Position numbers and translations under genes: made by a program. The notes under the pieces are model-generated. The model saw nothing but the letters and a program-made list of their open reading frames with translations, searched no databases and was not told where the DNA came from. This document shows positions 45,327 to 53,312 of a DNA stretch of 64,000 nucleotides, piece after piece. Every line of letters begins with the position of its first letter. The stretch's first letter is position 1. Origin of the DNA: Chitinophaga sp. CF118 (GTDB lineage: Bacteria; Bacteroidota; Bacteroidia; Chitinophagales; Chitinophagaceae); the NCBI RefSeq assembly GCF_900112615.1, contig NZ_FOMK01000001.1, positions 1,550,001 through 1,614,000 on the forward strand, written 5' to 3'.

Positions 45327-45824
45327 ATGCGCCAGTGTTTTGTTTTTGCCATCGTATTAGTGTGTTTTGCCAGTTCTTGTAGTAAAGAAGCAGACCCCTC
45401 AAGGAAGTTTGTATCTTTTCAACTTGATAGCCTGGTGGTCTTATCAGAAAACCCTACAGCTATCTTAACAGCGGCCAATCTTACAGACACCGATCCGGAT
45501 AACGACTATCCCTCTCTGAAAATCACAGGTACGGGCAACCATAATGAAACCATTACGTTTACACTTATTTCAGAAACTGATTCATTGAGAACAGGTAGTT
45601 ATCCTTCCACCCAACGCGGCAATGGAATGGCTATTTCATACACCGAGAGTAATTCTACGCTGCTGGCAGATAATACCAACGGTTCTCTTACTTTCGACAT
45701 CGGCGATGTACAGGATAGCACAATAGAATGTTACTTCGTTGGTTCACTTGTCGATACTACCGGTGTTCTTTCAAACAGGCAGGTTACAAATGGTTTTATA
45801 AGAGCTGTGGTGAAGAGAAACTAA
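45327..45824 (+). CDS. Hypothetical lipoprotein
   Basis: The 165-residue lipoprotein has its lipobox in ASSC at the end of the signal helix. The mature part looks all-beta, with a Thr/Asn/Asp-rich sequence. I do not recognise a family. The last four bases overlap the stop of the converging DUF1501 gene. It stands alone after the OPT terminator, and its function is unknown. Confidence 0.75.
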   Translation: MRQCFVFAIVLVCFASSCSKEADPSRKFVSFQLDSLVVLSENPTAILTAANLTDTDPDNDYPSLKITGTGNHNETITFTLISETDSLRTGSYPSTQRGNGMAISYTESNSTLLADNTNGSLTFDIGDVQDSTIECYFVGSLVDTTGVLSNRQVTNGFIRAVVKRN

Positions 45825-47023
45825 ACAAATGTAAGGAGCGGATAATCATGTTTAAGAATAGCTTTATCATCTGCTCCAAGCCATTTATTCAACATCGTAG
45901 CATATACACTTTTAAAATCTACTTTGTATTGCAGATCGCCATCCTGCAATTGTTCCAGATCAGGACCATCATTCAGTAGTCCTTTTTCTTTCAGTCCTCC
46001 TCCTATAAAAAACATATTATTTGCAGTACCATGATCTGTACCGTTGCTGGCATTCTGCTCTACCCTGCGGCCAAACTCGGAAAAGGTCATTACTGCCACA
46101 TCCTGAAAACGGTTATTGCTTTGCAGATCTTTGGTAAATGAGGTAACCGCATCATCCAGCTGTTTCAACAGGTTATTCTGACTTGCCAGTTGATTTACAT
46201 GCGTATCAAACGTGCCATGAGAAACATAATACACTTTTGTACTGATATCAGACATGATCAAACGCGCAATCGTACGCATACTGCTGCCTAATGCTGTATT
46301 AGGATACTCCTCCTTTGTTTTATACATCTTAAACTGTTCTTTGAGATAAGAGGCAGAAGAAAGCGTTGAACCCATTGTTTTATAGAGATAGTCAACATTG
46401 TGATGTGTATCCTCATCTCCGGCAGGATGCTGTTGTAAAAGCTCATTCATAAAACGGTCATTACCACCCAGCCGGTTAGGATCTTTGAAAGCCAGTCCTT
46501 TTTCCAGCTCTCCTTTCAGCGCCAGGCTAAGTGTATCATCAATCTCAACTGCCTGAACCGGTTTATCACAACCTTTACATTGAGCATCCAGGTAACGGCC
46601 TATCCAGCCATTACTCCAGGCTTCAGAAGATGCACTCCCCGTTTGCCAGATATCCATAGAGCGGAAATGTGAACGATCAGGATTCGGATATCCTACATTC
46701 TGTAAAATGCCCACCGCTCCATTATCGTACAAAGATTTTATTCCTGTTAGTGCAGGATGCAAACCCGTTTCATCCGTCAGCATTAATGCCTTATCCCGCT
46801 GTATTCCTATTGCTGGCCTTGAGCGGAAATAGATATCATTCCTGTAAGGGATCACAGTATTTAACCCATCGTTGCCCCCGGAAAGCTGGATTACTACCAG
46901 CACTTTATTACCAGGAGGAACCATCTTGTCTCTTTCCAGTGCCTTCAGAAATTTAGGCATAAATACAGAAGCTGAAGCCAATGATCCTACTTGTAAAAAA
47001 CGACGTCTGTTGATGATTAACAT
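45821..47023 (-). CDS. DUF1501 family protein with Tat-like signal
   Basis: The 400-residue protein of the DUF1501 family has an alkaline-phosphatase-like fold signature: VVIQLSGGNDGLNTVIPY near the N-terminus, HGTFDTHVNQ in the middle and FSEFGRRVEQNASNGTDHG near the end. The first residues carry a twin-arginine motif (NRRRFLQVG) followed by a hydrophobic stretch, indicating Tat export in folded form. It lies 12 bp after the DUF1800 gene, its constant partner in Bacteroidota and Planctomycetota. The substrate is unknown; a sulfatase- or phosphatase-like hydrolase is a reasonable guess. Confidence 0.9.
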   Translation of the reverse strand: MLIINRRRFLQVGSLASASVFMPKFLKALERDKMVPPGNKVLVVIQLSGGNDGLNTVIPYRNDIYFRSRPAIGIQRDKALMLTDETGLHPALTGIKSLYDNGAVGILQNVGYPNPDRSHFRSMDIWQTGSASSEAWSNGWIGRYLDAQCKGCDKPVQAVEIDDTLSLALKGELEKGLAFKDPNRLGGNDRFMNELLQQHPAGDEDTHHNVDYLYKTMGSTLSSASYLKEQFKMYKTKEEYPNTALGSSMRTIARLIMSDISTKVYYVSHGTFDTHVNQLASQNNLLKQLDDAVTSFTKDLQSNNRFQDVAVMTFSEFGRRVEQNASNGTDHGTANNMFFIGGGLKEKGLLNDGPDLEQLQDGDLQYKVDFKSVYATMLNKWLGADDKAILKHDYPLLTFV

Positions 47024-47035
47024 GATCAGAATTTT

Positions 47036-48481
47036 TTAGCACATCTGGTATTCAGGCGTACTCATGATGGCAATGGTGACAGTCTTTATATAGCTTTCAC
47101 GGGATGAACTATCTGCATAACGATCCAGCAATTGTTTATTAACCCGCATGTTCGTCAGCAGTAAAGTATCCGTAATAGAATCCGCCAGATTTTCCCGTTT
47201 TACCTTATCGTATTCTTTAAGATATGGCTGCCAGTTGATCTCTGCACTGATTTTTTTAGCATATTGTTTTTTTAGTGCCTCATTCACCTGCATCGCAGCT
47301 TTATACTGTGTCATTCCCATTTCAGGAGTGATCTCCTTGGGCATAATAACAGACTCTTTATCATACAGGATCATTTGCGGCAACTGCATCCGGTACATCA
47401 GGCTGGAACTGTCTATCCAGTTGCGCCCTCCGGGCCATCCGGCTACATTTGGCGGATAAAAAAGTACCTGTCCCAGAATCTGCTGGAACGACAACATCAC
47501 TTCTTCTTTCTCAAATTTTACAGGTATTGTTCTGCGTAATCCAACAATTAATTCAATGGGCGATTTGATATGTCCTCCTATGTAACGTTTATCATAAAAC
47601 CAATCGGCCATGAAGATATTTTGCATCAGTGATTTGATGTTGTACCCGGAAGCATAAAACTTATCTGCCAGTGCATTTACTTTTTCTTCATCCACTACAT
47701 CATCTACAAAGAATTTATAAATCTTTGTGGTGATGAACTTCGCCGTTTGTTTATGTTCCAGTAATATTTTCAGTACATCATCTCCATTAAAATCACCCGT
47801 TTTTCCCAGCACTGTTTTTTCCCCTCTATCATGCTCCTTTTCGCGGAACTGAAAATTCCCGTCAACGTCATATCCCCAGCCGGTAAAGGCCCGTGCAGAT
47901 TCTTTTACATCTGTTTCTGTATAATTTCCTCGGCCCAGTGTAAATAGTTCCATTACCTCACGCGCAAAGTTTTCATTGGGATGAGCTTTACGGTTCTGCT
48001 TATTATTAAGATATTCCAGCATAGCCGGTGATTTCGAAACCTCCGTCAACAGATCTCCGAAATTACCGAGTGCATGAGTGCGGATTACTTCCAGTAACTG
48101 CTGACTGAATAACGCACGTGTAGTACGTGCAGCGAAATGTCCATGCCAGAACAACGCCATTTTTTCCCGTAGCGGATGCTCAGTATTTATCATAACATTG
48201 ATCCATGCAATGTTCAGCTCTTTGATGCCCTGCATCTGCATCTTCCTCTCCATTTTCTTTTCCTCCAGTGTCATCTCTTTTTTGGGAGTATCAGGAAGAT
48301 CTGATTCATCGGTTACTATCAGTGGTTCGCTCTTCTCTTTTTCATTACCAATCATCACATTATCGACGATTTGTTTTCGCCGTTTACGGGCCCAATCTTC
48401 GATAACAAGATGATTTTCACCAAAGCCGGCCCTCCAGGCCAGATGCTGCATCTGTAACTTTCCAGGGATGGATGTTATCAT
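47036..48481 (-). CDS. DUF1800 family protein
   Basis: The 481-residue protein of the DUF1800 family is helical and acidic, with characteristic segments MLEYLNNKQNRKAHPNENFA, REVMELFTLGRG and VAGWPGGRNWIDSS. Its function is unknown, but it pairs with DUF1501. No signal peptide is visible, and an in-frame TGA directly precedes the ATG, so the start cannot be moved upstream. It may remain in the cytoplasm or leave the cell bound to the Tat-exported partner. Confidence 0.9.
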   Translation of the reverse strand: MITSIPGKLQMQHLAWRAGFGENHLVIEDWARKRRKQIVDNVMIGNEKEKSEPLIVTDESDLPDTPKKEMTLEEKKMERKMQMQGIKELNIAWINVMINTEHPLREKMALFWHGHFAARTTRALFSQQLLEVIRTHALGNFGDLLTEVSKSPAMLEYLNNKQNRKAHPNENFAREVMELFTLGRGNYTETDVKESARAFTGWGYDVDGNFQFREKEHDRGEKTVLGKTGDFNGDDVLKILLEHKQTAKFITTKIYKFFVDDVVDEEKVNALADKFYASGYNIKSLMQNIFMADWFYDKRYIGGHIKSPIELIVGLRRTIPVKFEKEEVMLSFQQILGQVLFYPPNVAGWPGGRNWIDSSSLMYRMQLPQMILYDKESVIMPKEITPEMGMTQYKAAMQVNEALKKQYAKKISAEINWQPYLKEYDKVKRENLADSITDTLLLTNMRVNKQLLDRYADSSSRESYIKTVTIAIMSTPEYQMC

Positions 48482-48559
48482 TCAAATGGGTTTAAAATTT
48501 GACGGATATGACTATCTAAAGTTTAATGTTCAATATTGGCAAATAGTGTTCCGCAATTC

Positions 48560-49765
48560 CTACCGGAATTTCCAAACAGGATAACTACTTCCTTTTTCAA
48601 ACAGATCTTTATCTGGTGGTAATTCTAAAAAACCATCTGCCTGCAGCAGTGCTGCCAGATCGCCCGAGCCATGATAAGGTGGTGGCAATGCAATGAATTG
48701 TCCACCGGCAACCGGATGCAGTTTTACCGGCAGGAAGTATGTTAACGGAAATTTAAAGTTGATGTCAGTTCCCAGCACAGCATAAGGCATGGGAGGTGCC
48801 TGATACTGCAGGCTGGCTCTCAGCCAGGGCAGAATATAGCGGTAACAGCACATAAAGCCGGACACAGGATTTCCTGGTAGTGCAAATACGACTGGCCCTG
48901 TTTCAAAATGTCCGAACAGGAATGGTTTACCGGGGCGTTGCTGTATTTTATGAAACACCTGGGTCATTCCTATCGCTTCCAGCACCTGCGGCAGGTAATC
49001 AAATTTCCCGGCAGATACGGCACCCGTGCAGATCCACACATCTGCATCCATCAGGGAACGGAATAAATCACGGATAGCAGTTTCATTATCAGTTACATGA
49101 TGGCAGGTAGCGGCAATCCCCAGTTCCTGCAAGGCCGCAGCCAGACTGTAAGAGTTGGAGATACGTATCTGATGCAGCCCCGGTGAACTCTGCACTGGCA
49201 CTAATTCATCGCCGGTGGCAATGATTGCTACTTTGGGCAACCGGCTTACACTTACCAGTGTTTTGCCCACAGAAGCCAGTACGCCAATCTCTGCCGGCGA
49301 CAGCAACGTACCTGCCGGTATTAGTAGTTGTCCGGCGGCAGCATCTGCCCCCTGACGGTGAATATTTTGTCCTTTTTCAACACCCATTTTAATGGTGAAG
49401 CGTTTAAAACCTTCATGTTCCTCTGCTTCCAGGTGTTCATAGGGGATCACGGTATCTGTCATTTCCGGTAAAATGGCCCCCGTCATTACTTCCATACAAT
49501 TGGCAGTATTAGATAATTGCATGCGGGGCATGCCGGCAGCCTGCAAATCTTCTACCCCAAAAACGGTTTGTCCTTTGGAATACGTTTCATAGTCCAGCGC
49601 AATGCCGTCCATTGTTACGCGGTCATATGGCGGAAAGTCGCGGTCTGCCAGCACCGGCTCACGCAACACCCTTCCTGTTGCAGCAGTAAACGGAATCTGT
49701 TCCATACCGAAATCACGGACCGTATCCATTACAGCAGCAAATGCAGCAATAACATCTAATAGCAT
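48560..49765 (-). CDS. moeA: Molybdopterin molybdotransferase
   Basis: The 401-residue MoeA inserts molybdate into adenylylated molybdopterin, the last step of cofactor assembly. The four-domain layout is visible: the DRDFPPYDRVTMDGIAL start of domain I, the MTGAILPEMTDTVIPYE beta domain and the GDELVPVQSSPGLHQIRISNSY MogA-like domain. The domain III ends in FALPGNPVSGFMCCYRY, and a small C-terminal domain follows. It is transcribed away from moaC, with 36 bp between the two starts. Confidence 0.96.
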   Translation of the reverse strand: MLLDVIAAFAAVMDTVRDFGMEQIPFTAATGRVLREPVLADRDFPPYDRVTMDGIALDYETYSKGQTVFGVEDLQAAGMPRMQLSNTANCMEVMTGAILPEMTDTVIPYEHLEAEEHEGFKRFTIKMGVEKGQNIHRQGADAAAGQLLIPAGTLLSPAEIGVLASVGKTLVSVSRLPKVAIIATGDELVPVQSSPGLHQIRISNSYSLAAALQELGIAATCHHVTDNETAIRDLFRSLMDADVWICTGAVSAGKFDYLPQVLEAIGMTQVFHKIQQRPGKPFLFGHFETGPVVFALPGNPVSGFMCCYRYILPWLRASLQYQAPPMPYAVLGTDINFKFPLTYFLPVKLHPVAGGQFIALPPPYHGSGDLAALLQADGFLELPPDKDLFEKGSSYPVWKFR

Positions 49766-49801
49766 TGTTTTGAATTTGATACTTTGTAAATTTATCCTAT
49801 T

Positions 49802-50284
49802 ATGGTCAATGATTCAAGTCAACAGGGATTTTCACATTTGAATGCCGCAGATCAGCCAACAATGGTAGATGTAAGTGGTAAGACAGACTCCAATCGTGTG
49901 GCTGTTGCAGAAAGCAGGATTTTTTTACCGGAGATCGTAAGGCAGCAATTCAGTGGAACTGATATCCATACCGCCAAGGGGGCTGTTTTTCAAACGGCGA
50001 TCCTGGCCGGAATTATGGCCGCCAAGAAAACTCCGGACCTGATTCCGCTGTGTCATACCTTACTACTAAATGGCTGTCAGGTGGATATCTATATGGAAGG
50101 AGAAGAAGCTGTGATTCGCTGTATGGTGAAGACCACCGGAAAAACCGGAGTAGAAATGGAAGCACTCACCGGAGCCAGTATAGCTGCACTAACAGTGTAT
50201 GATATGTGTAAGGCCTTTACACATGAGATGGTAATCAGGCAAACACAACTGATCAGTAAAACTGGTGGGAAGAGAGATTTTTAG
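49802..50284 (+). CDS. moaC: Cyclic pyranopterin monophosphate synthase
   Basis: The 160-residue MoaC converts the MoaA product to cyclic pyranopterin monophosphate. Conserved segments are MVDVSGKTDSNRVAVAE, the DLIPLCHTLLLNGC active-site strand and GVEMEALTGASIAALTVYDM. It is the first plus-strand gene of the cofactor cluster, sharing a 36-bp divergent region with moeA. Confidence 0.97.
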   Translation: MVNDSSQQGFSHLNAADQPTMVDVSGKTDSNRVAVAESRIFLPEIVRQQFSGTDIHTAKGAVFQTAILAGIMAAKKTPDLIPLCHTLLLNGCQVDIYMEGEEAVIRCMVKTTGKTGVEMEALTGASIAALTVYDMCKAFTHEMVIRQTQLISKTGGKRDF

Positions 50285-50314
50285 AATGGTTAACAGATGA
50301 TCAGGTTGATGAAA

Positions 50315-50432
50315 TTACTGATGAATAGTAAGTAAAATAAGGACCTTTACAGAAGCAATAGAAATCATCCGGTTGGTATCTTTTACTGATGATAAAAAGT
50401 AAAACAAAAGACCCTTGCATGTCCGGTTGGTA
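50315..50432. repeat. Imperfect direct repeat upstream of the mobA-like gene
   Basis: TTACTGATGA followed by an A-rich segment and ending in TCCGGTTGGTA occurs at 50315-50378 and again at 50383-50432. Between these anchors the copies differ in length. It fills most of the 176-bp gap between moaC and the mobA-like gene. No ORF above 14 codons is present. Confidence 0.55.
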
Positions 50433-50460
50433 AAATATACGGTCTGATAAATAAATACAG

Positions 50461-51030
50461 ATGAAAGGATTGATTCTTTGCGGTGGCCACAGCACCCGCA
50501 TGCAGCAGGATAAAAGCAACATTGCATATCACGGAATGCCGCAATGGCAATATCTGTATACGCTGTTACAGTCTTTAATACCTGAAGTGTATCTCTCCTG
50601 CCGGGCAGATCAGCAGCCGGCATTTACAGATCATATTCCGGTGATTACTGACAGTATTCCAGGTGGCGGGCCAGCCGTAGGATTGCTCAGTGCACATGCT
50701 GCTTTTCCGGATAGTGCCTGGCTGGTGCTGGCATGTGATCTTCCACTCATCAGCCTGCAAAGTCTGCGCGTTCTGGTAGATGCCCGTCAACCCGAAAAGG
50801 ATGCGACCGCTTTTATCAGTCCGTTTAACAATTTCCCTGAACCACTGATTGCGATATGGGAACCAACAGGATTACAACTATTAAAACAGAGTTTTGAATC
50901 AGGGAAAAATTGTCCGCGTAAAGCATTAATGCAGGGGAATATTCATTTACTGGAAAATCCATATGCAGCGGAGCAGTTCAATGCCAATACTCCGGAAGAG
51001 ATGCAGGAAGCAAAAGATCAGATTCTTTAA
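50461..51030 (+). CDS. mobA: MobA-like molybdenum cofactor guanylyltransferase
   Basis: The 189-residue nucleotidyltransferase has the MobA-like N-terminus GLILCGGHSTRMQQDKSNI (GGxSxRMGxDK type) and the metal-binding ACDLPLI motif. MobA attaches GMP to the molybdenum cofactor; related MocA enzymes attach CMP. The location between moaC and moaE supports a molybdenum cofactor role. Its 3' end overlaps that of moaE by 4 bp. Confidence 0.88.
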   Translation: MKGLILCGGHSTRMQQDKSNIAYHGMPQWQYLYTLLQSLIPEVYLSCRADQQPAFTDHIPVITDSIPGGGPAVGLLSAHAAFPDSAWLVLACDLPLISLQSLRVLVDARQPEKDATAFISPFNNFPEPLIAIWEPTGLQLLKQSFESGKNCPRKALMQGNIHLLENPYAAEQFNANTPEEMQEAKDQIL

Positions 51031-51443
51031 GGATGAGCAGCTACCCAAACCGCCCCATCTTCAAAATATTCTTTCTTCCAGATAGGTACTGTTTCCTTTA
51101 ATGTATCAATTGCATATTCGCAGGCCGCAAAGGCCGCCGCACGATGAGCAGATGCAGCAGCAATTACCACAACAGTATCTCCCGGTAGCTTTTCGCCCAC
51201 AATATGGAGAATGGCTATCTTTTTTATACCCATTTTATCGATAGTATGCTGTGCTATCTTTTCCATTTCAAGTAATGCCATCGGCTCATAACATTCAAAG
51301 AGGAGCTTAGTCACCTTTTTTTGCTGTGTTACATTCCGTACATTTCCTACAAATACGGCCACACCGCCACATTCAGGGGTTTGAACAAAGTCAAGCGCCT
51401 GTTGTACGGTAATACTGTTATTTATTTGTAAGAGTGTATTCAT
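51027..51443 (-). CDS. moaE: Molybdopterin synthase catalytic subunit
   Basis: The 138-residue MoaE is the large subunit of molybdopterin synthase, which adds two sulfurs to the pyranopterin. Recognisable stretches are GGVAVFVGNVRN, ECYEPMALLEM, the HRAAAFAACEYAIDTLKE helix and the C-terminal PIWKKEYFEDGAVWV. It is transcribed after moaD, with a strong hairpin in the 85-bp gap. Confidence 0.96.
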   Translation of the reverse strand: MNTLLQINNSITVQQALDFVQTPECGGVAVFVGNVRNVTQQKKVTKLLFECYEPMALLEMEKIAQHTIDKMGIKKIAILHIVGEKLPGDTVVVIAAASAHRAAAFAACEYAIDTLKETVPIWKKEYFEDGAVWVAAHP

Positions 51444-51459
51444 ATTATAAAATTAATAC

Positions 51460-51524
51460 AGAGGAGATAAAGTCATCCTTCGTTAAAAGACGAAGGATGA
51501 ACGAAGGATGACTTTATCTCCTCT
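51460..51524. repeat. 25-bp perfect inverted repeat between moaD and moaE
   Basis: The arms 51460-51484 and 51500-51524 are perfectly complementary, with a 15-nt loop. The loop holds a second copy of CGAAGGATG, so two CGAAGGATGA units stand side by side on the right. On the moaD-moaE transcript it forms a very stable hairpin directly after moaD. There is no T-run, so simple termination is not obvious. Confidence 0.9.
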
Positions 51525-51528
51525 CCAC

Positions 51529-51759
51529 CTATCCTCCACTTACGGGCGGAATTATTGCTATTTCGTCTTCCGGTTTTAATACATCCACATCAGCAGCATA
51601 CACTTTATTCACGGCAATCATCAATGAGCGTAACTTTTGCAGTGCAGGGTATTGTTTGTATAACCATACCTTAAGTTCTGCAACGGTTGTAATCCCCTCT
51701 GCCATAATAAATGGCGCCCCGGCAATATCTTTGGCAATGCCAAATAACAATACACGCAT
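51529..51759 (-). CDS. moaD: Molybdopterin synthase sulfur carrier subunit
   Basis: The 76-residue ubiquitin-like MoaD ends in the required VSGG, whose terminal Gly is adenylated by MoeB and converted to a thiocarboxylate. Size and the N-terminal MRVLLFGIAKDIAG strand are typical. It is the sulfur donor for MoaE, encoded just downstream. Confidence 0.95.
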   Translation of the reverse strand: MRVLLFGIAKDIAGAPFIMAEGITTVAELKVWLYKQYPALQKLRSLMIAVNKVYAADVDVLKPEDEIAIIPPVSGG

Positions 51760-51827
51760 ATCCTGATAATGAAAATTATAGTTAAAGCTACGATAATGTA
51801 GTAATTTTAAGTAGAAATTACCGCAAG

Positions 51828-52190
51828 ATGAAGATAAGGATAAGAGGCAACAGCATCCGTTACCGGCTCGACAAGCAAGACATACAACTGCTCCGTGAAC
51901 AGCAGAAAGTGGAAGAAACTACAACCATAGGCGCAGGAACTCTTCATTTCTGTATCAAGTCTAAGAACAGCGGCCCGGCTATCAAGCTGGAGCAATCAGG
52001 CGTACACCTTTCTCTCCCTGCCGAACAGGTAAAAAACTGGGTAGAAACAGAAGAGGTGGGCTTCTCTCTGGAATTGCCCAACTCAGACGGTTCTGTACTG
52101 CAAATCCTGGTAGAAAAGGACTTTAAATGCCTTACCGAACGGGACGAGGATGAGAGTATGGCATTTGACAATCCGACAAAAAGCTGTTAA
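51828..52190 (+). CDS. Unknown protein coupled to moaA (DUF7009-like)
   Basis: The 120-residue, probably all-beta protein starts MKIRIRGNSIRYRLDK and has an acidic C-terminus with a terminal Cys. It resembles small proteins (annotated DUF7009 from memory) that occur beside molybdenum cofactor genes in Bacteroidota. No enzymatic motif is visible. Its stop codon overlaps the moaA start (TAATG at 52188-52192), so the two are translated together. A role in MoaA function or cofactor regulation is inferred from that alone. Confidence 0.8.
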   Translation: MKIRIRGNSIRYRLDKQDIQLLREQQKVEETTTIGAGTLHFCIKSKNSGPAIKLEQSGVHLSLPAEQVKNWVETEEVGFSLELPNSDGSVLQILVEKDFKCLTERDEDESMAFDNPTKSC

Positions 52191-53161
52191 TGCTCAGGGA
52201 TTCACATAACCGCATTATAAATTATGTAAGACTCGCAGTTACAGACCGCTGTAATTTGCGGTGCACATATTGCATGCCGGAAAATATGCAATTTCTTCAA
52301 CGTAAGGAACTACTTACCTATGAAGAAATACTGGCAATAATGCGCCCGCTGGCAGCTGCCGGTGTCAACAAAATCCGCATTACGGGCGGAGAACCCTTTC
52401 TTCGCAGGGATCTTATGCACCTGCTCACCCAGCTTTCTCAATCGGAAGGCATTCATGAAATAGCCATTACAACCAATGGAGTACTGACGGCCCCTTTCAT
52501 TCCTCAGCTCAAAGCATTGGGTATCAACAATATTAACCTGAGCCTGGATACACTTCAACGTGATAAGTTCAAACAAATCACCCACCGTGACCAGTTCAAT
52601 GCCGTAATGCATACGCTGGATAACCTGCTGGAACAGGACATGCATGTAAAATTGAACATGGTGGTTATGGGAGGCGTGAATACAGACGAACTGCTTGATT
52701 TTGCTGCACTTACAGCCCACAAACGGGTAACTGTAAGATTCATTGAAGAAATGCCTTTTAACGGACAGGGGCACGCCTTTTCGGGCCAACAATGGAACTA
52801 CCGGAAAATCCTGGATACGCTGAACCAGCATTATGAGCTACAGAAACTGGAAGACGCACCGCACTCTACATCTCTGAACTATCATATTCCCGGTCACCAG
52901 GGACGCGTTGGCGTTATTGCTGCCTATAGCCGCACCTTTTGTGGCACCTGCAACCGGATCCGGATTACTCCTACCGGTGGGTTTAAAACCTGCCTGTACG
53001 GGCACGATGTACTCAATGTGAGAGATCTGCTGCGAAACGGAGCCAGTAGTGACCTGCTAATGCATGAGATTCAGGCAGCCCTGAATAAACGCGCTGCCAA
53101 TGGGGTTGAAGCTGAAAAGGGAAGTAAGCAATGGGACAGCATGTCTATGATAGGAGGGTAA
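52190..53161 (+). CDS. moaA: GTP 3',8-cyclase
   Basis: The 323-residue radical SAM enzyme carries out the first step of molybdenum cofactor synthesis on GTP. The N-terminal [4Fe-4S] cluster motif is CNLRCTYC, followed by RITGGEPFLRRD. The C-terminal cluster motif is FCGTCNRIRITPTG with a third Cys in FKTCLYG. The protein ends in GG, as MoaA requires. Translation is coupled to the upstream small gene. Confidence 0.97.
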   Translation: MLRDSHNRIINYVRLAVTDRCNLRCTYCMPENMQFLQRKELLTYEEILAIMRPLAAAGVNKIRITGGEPFLRRDLMHLLTQLSQSEGIHEIAITTNGVLTAPFIPQLKALGINNINLSLDTLQRDKFKQITHRDQFNAVMHTLDNLLEQDMHVKLNMVVMGGVNTDELLDFAALTAHKRVTVRFIEEMPFNGQGHAFSGQQWNYRKILDTLNQHYELQKLEDAPHSTSLNYHIPGHQGRVGVIAAYSRTFCGTCNRIRITPTGGFKTCLYGHDVLNVRDLLRNGASSDLLMHEIQAALNKRAANGVEAEKGSKQWDSMSMIGG

Positions 53162-53312
53162 ATGCCCCAGGATAGGCCATCAGCATGTATACTAAAAATC
53201 ACCTTTAATTATTAACCCACATAATTTTTCCGCTTTCGATCATTATTTCTCCCGATTTGAGTAAAGCTCTTCAATTTCCAGCAGTTCCTTTGTGCTAAAT
53301 TAGAAGGGACCT

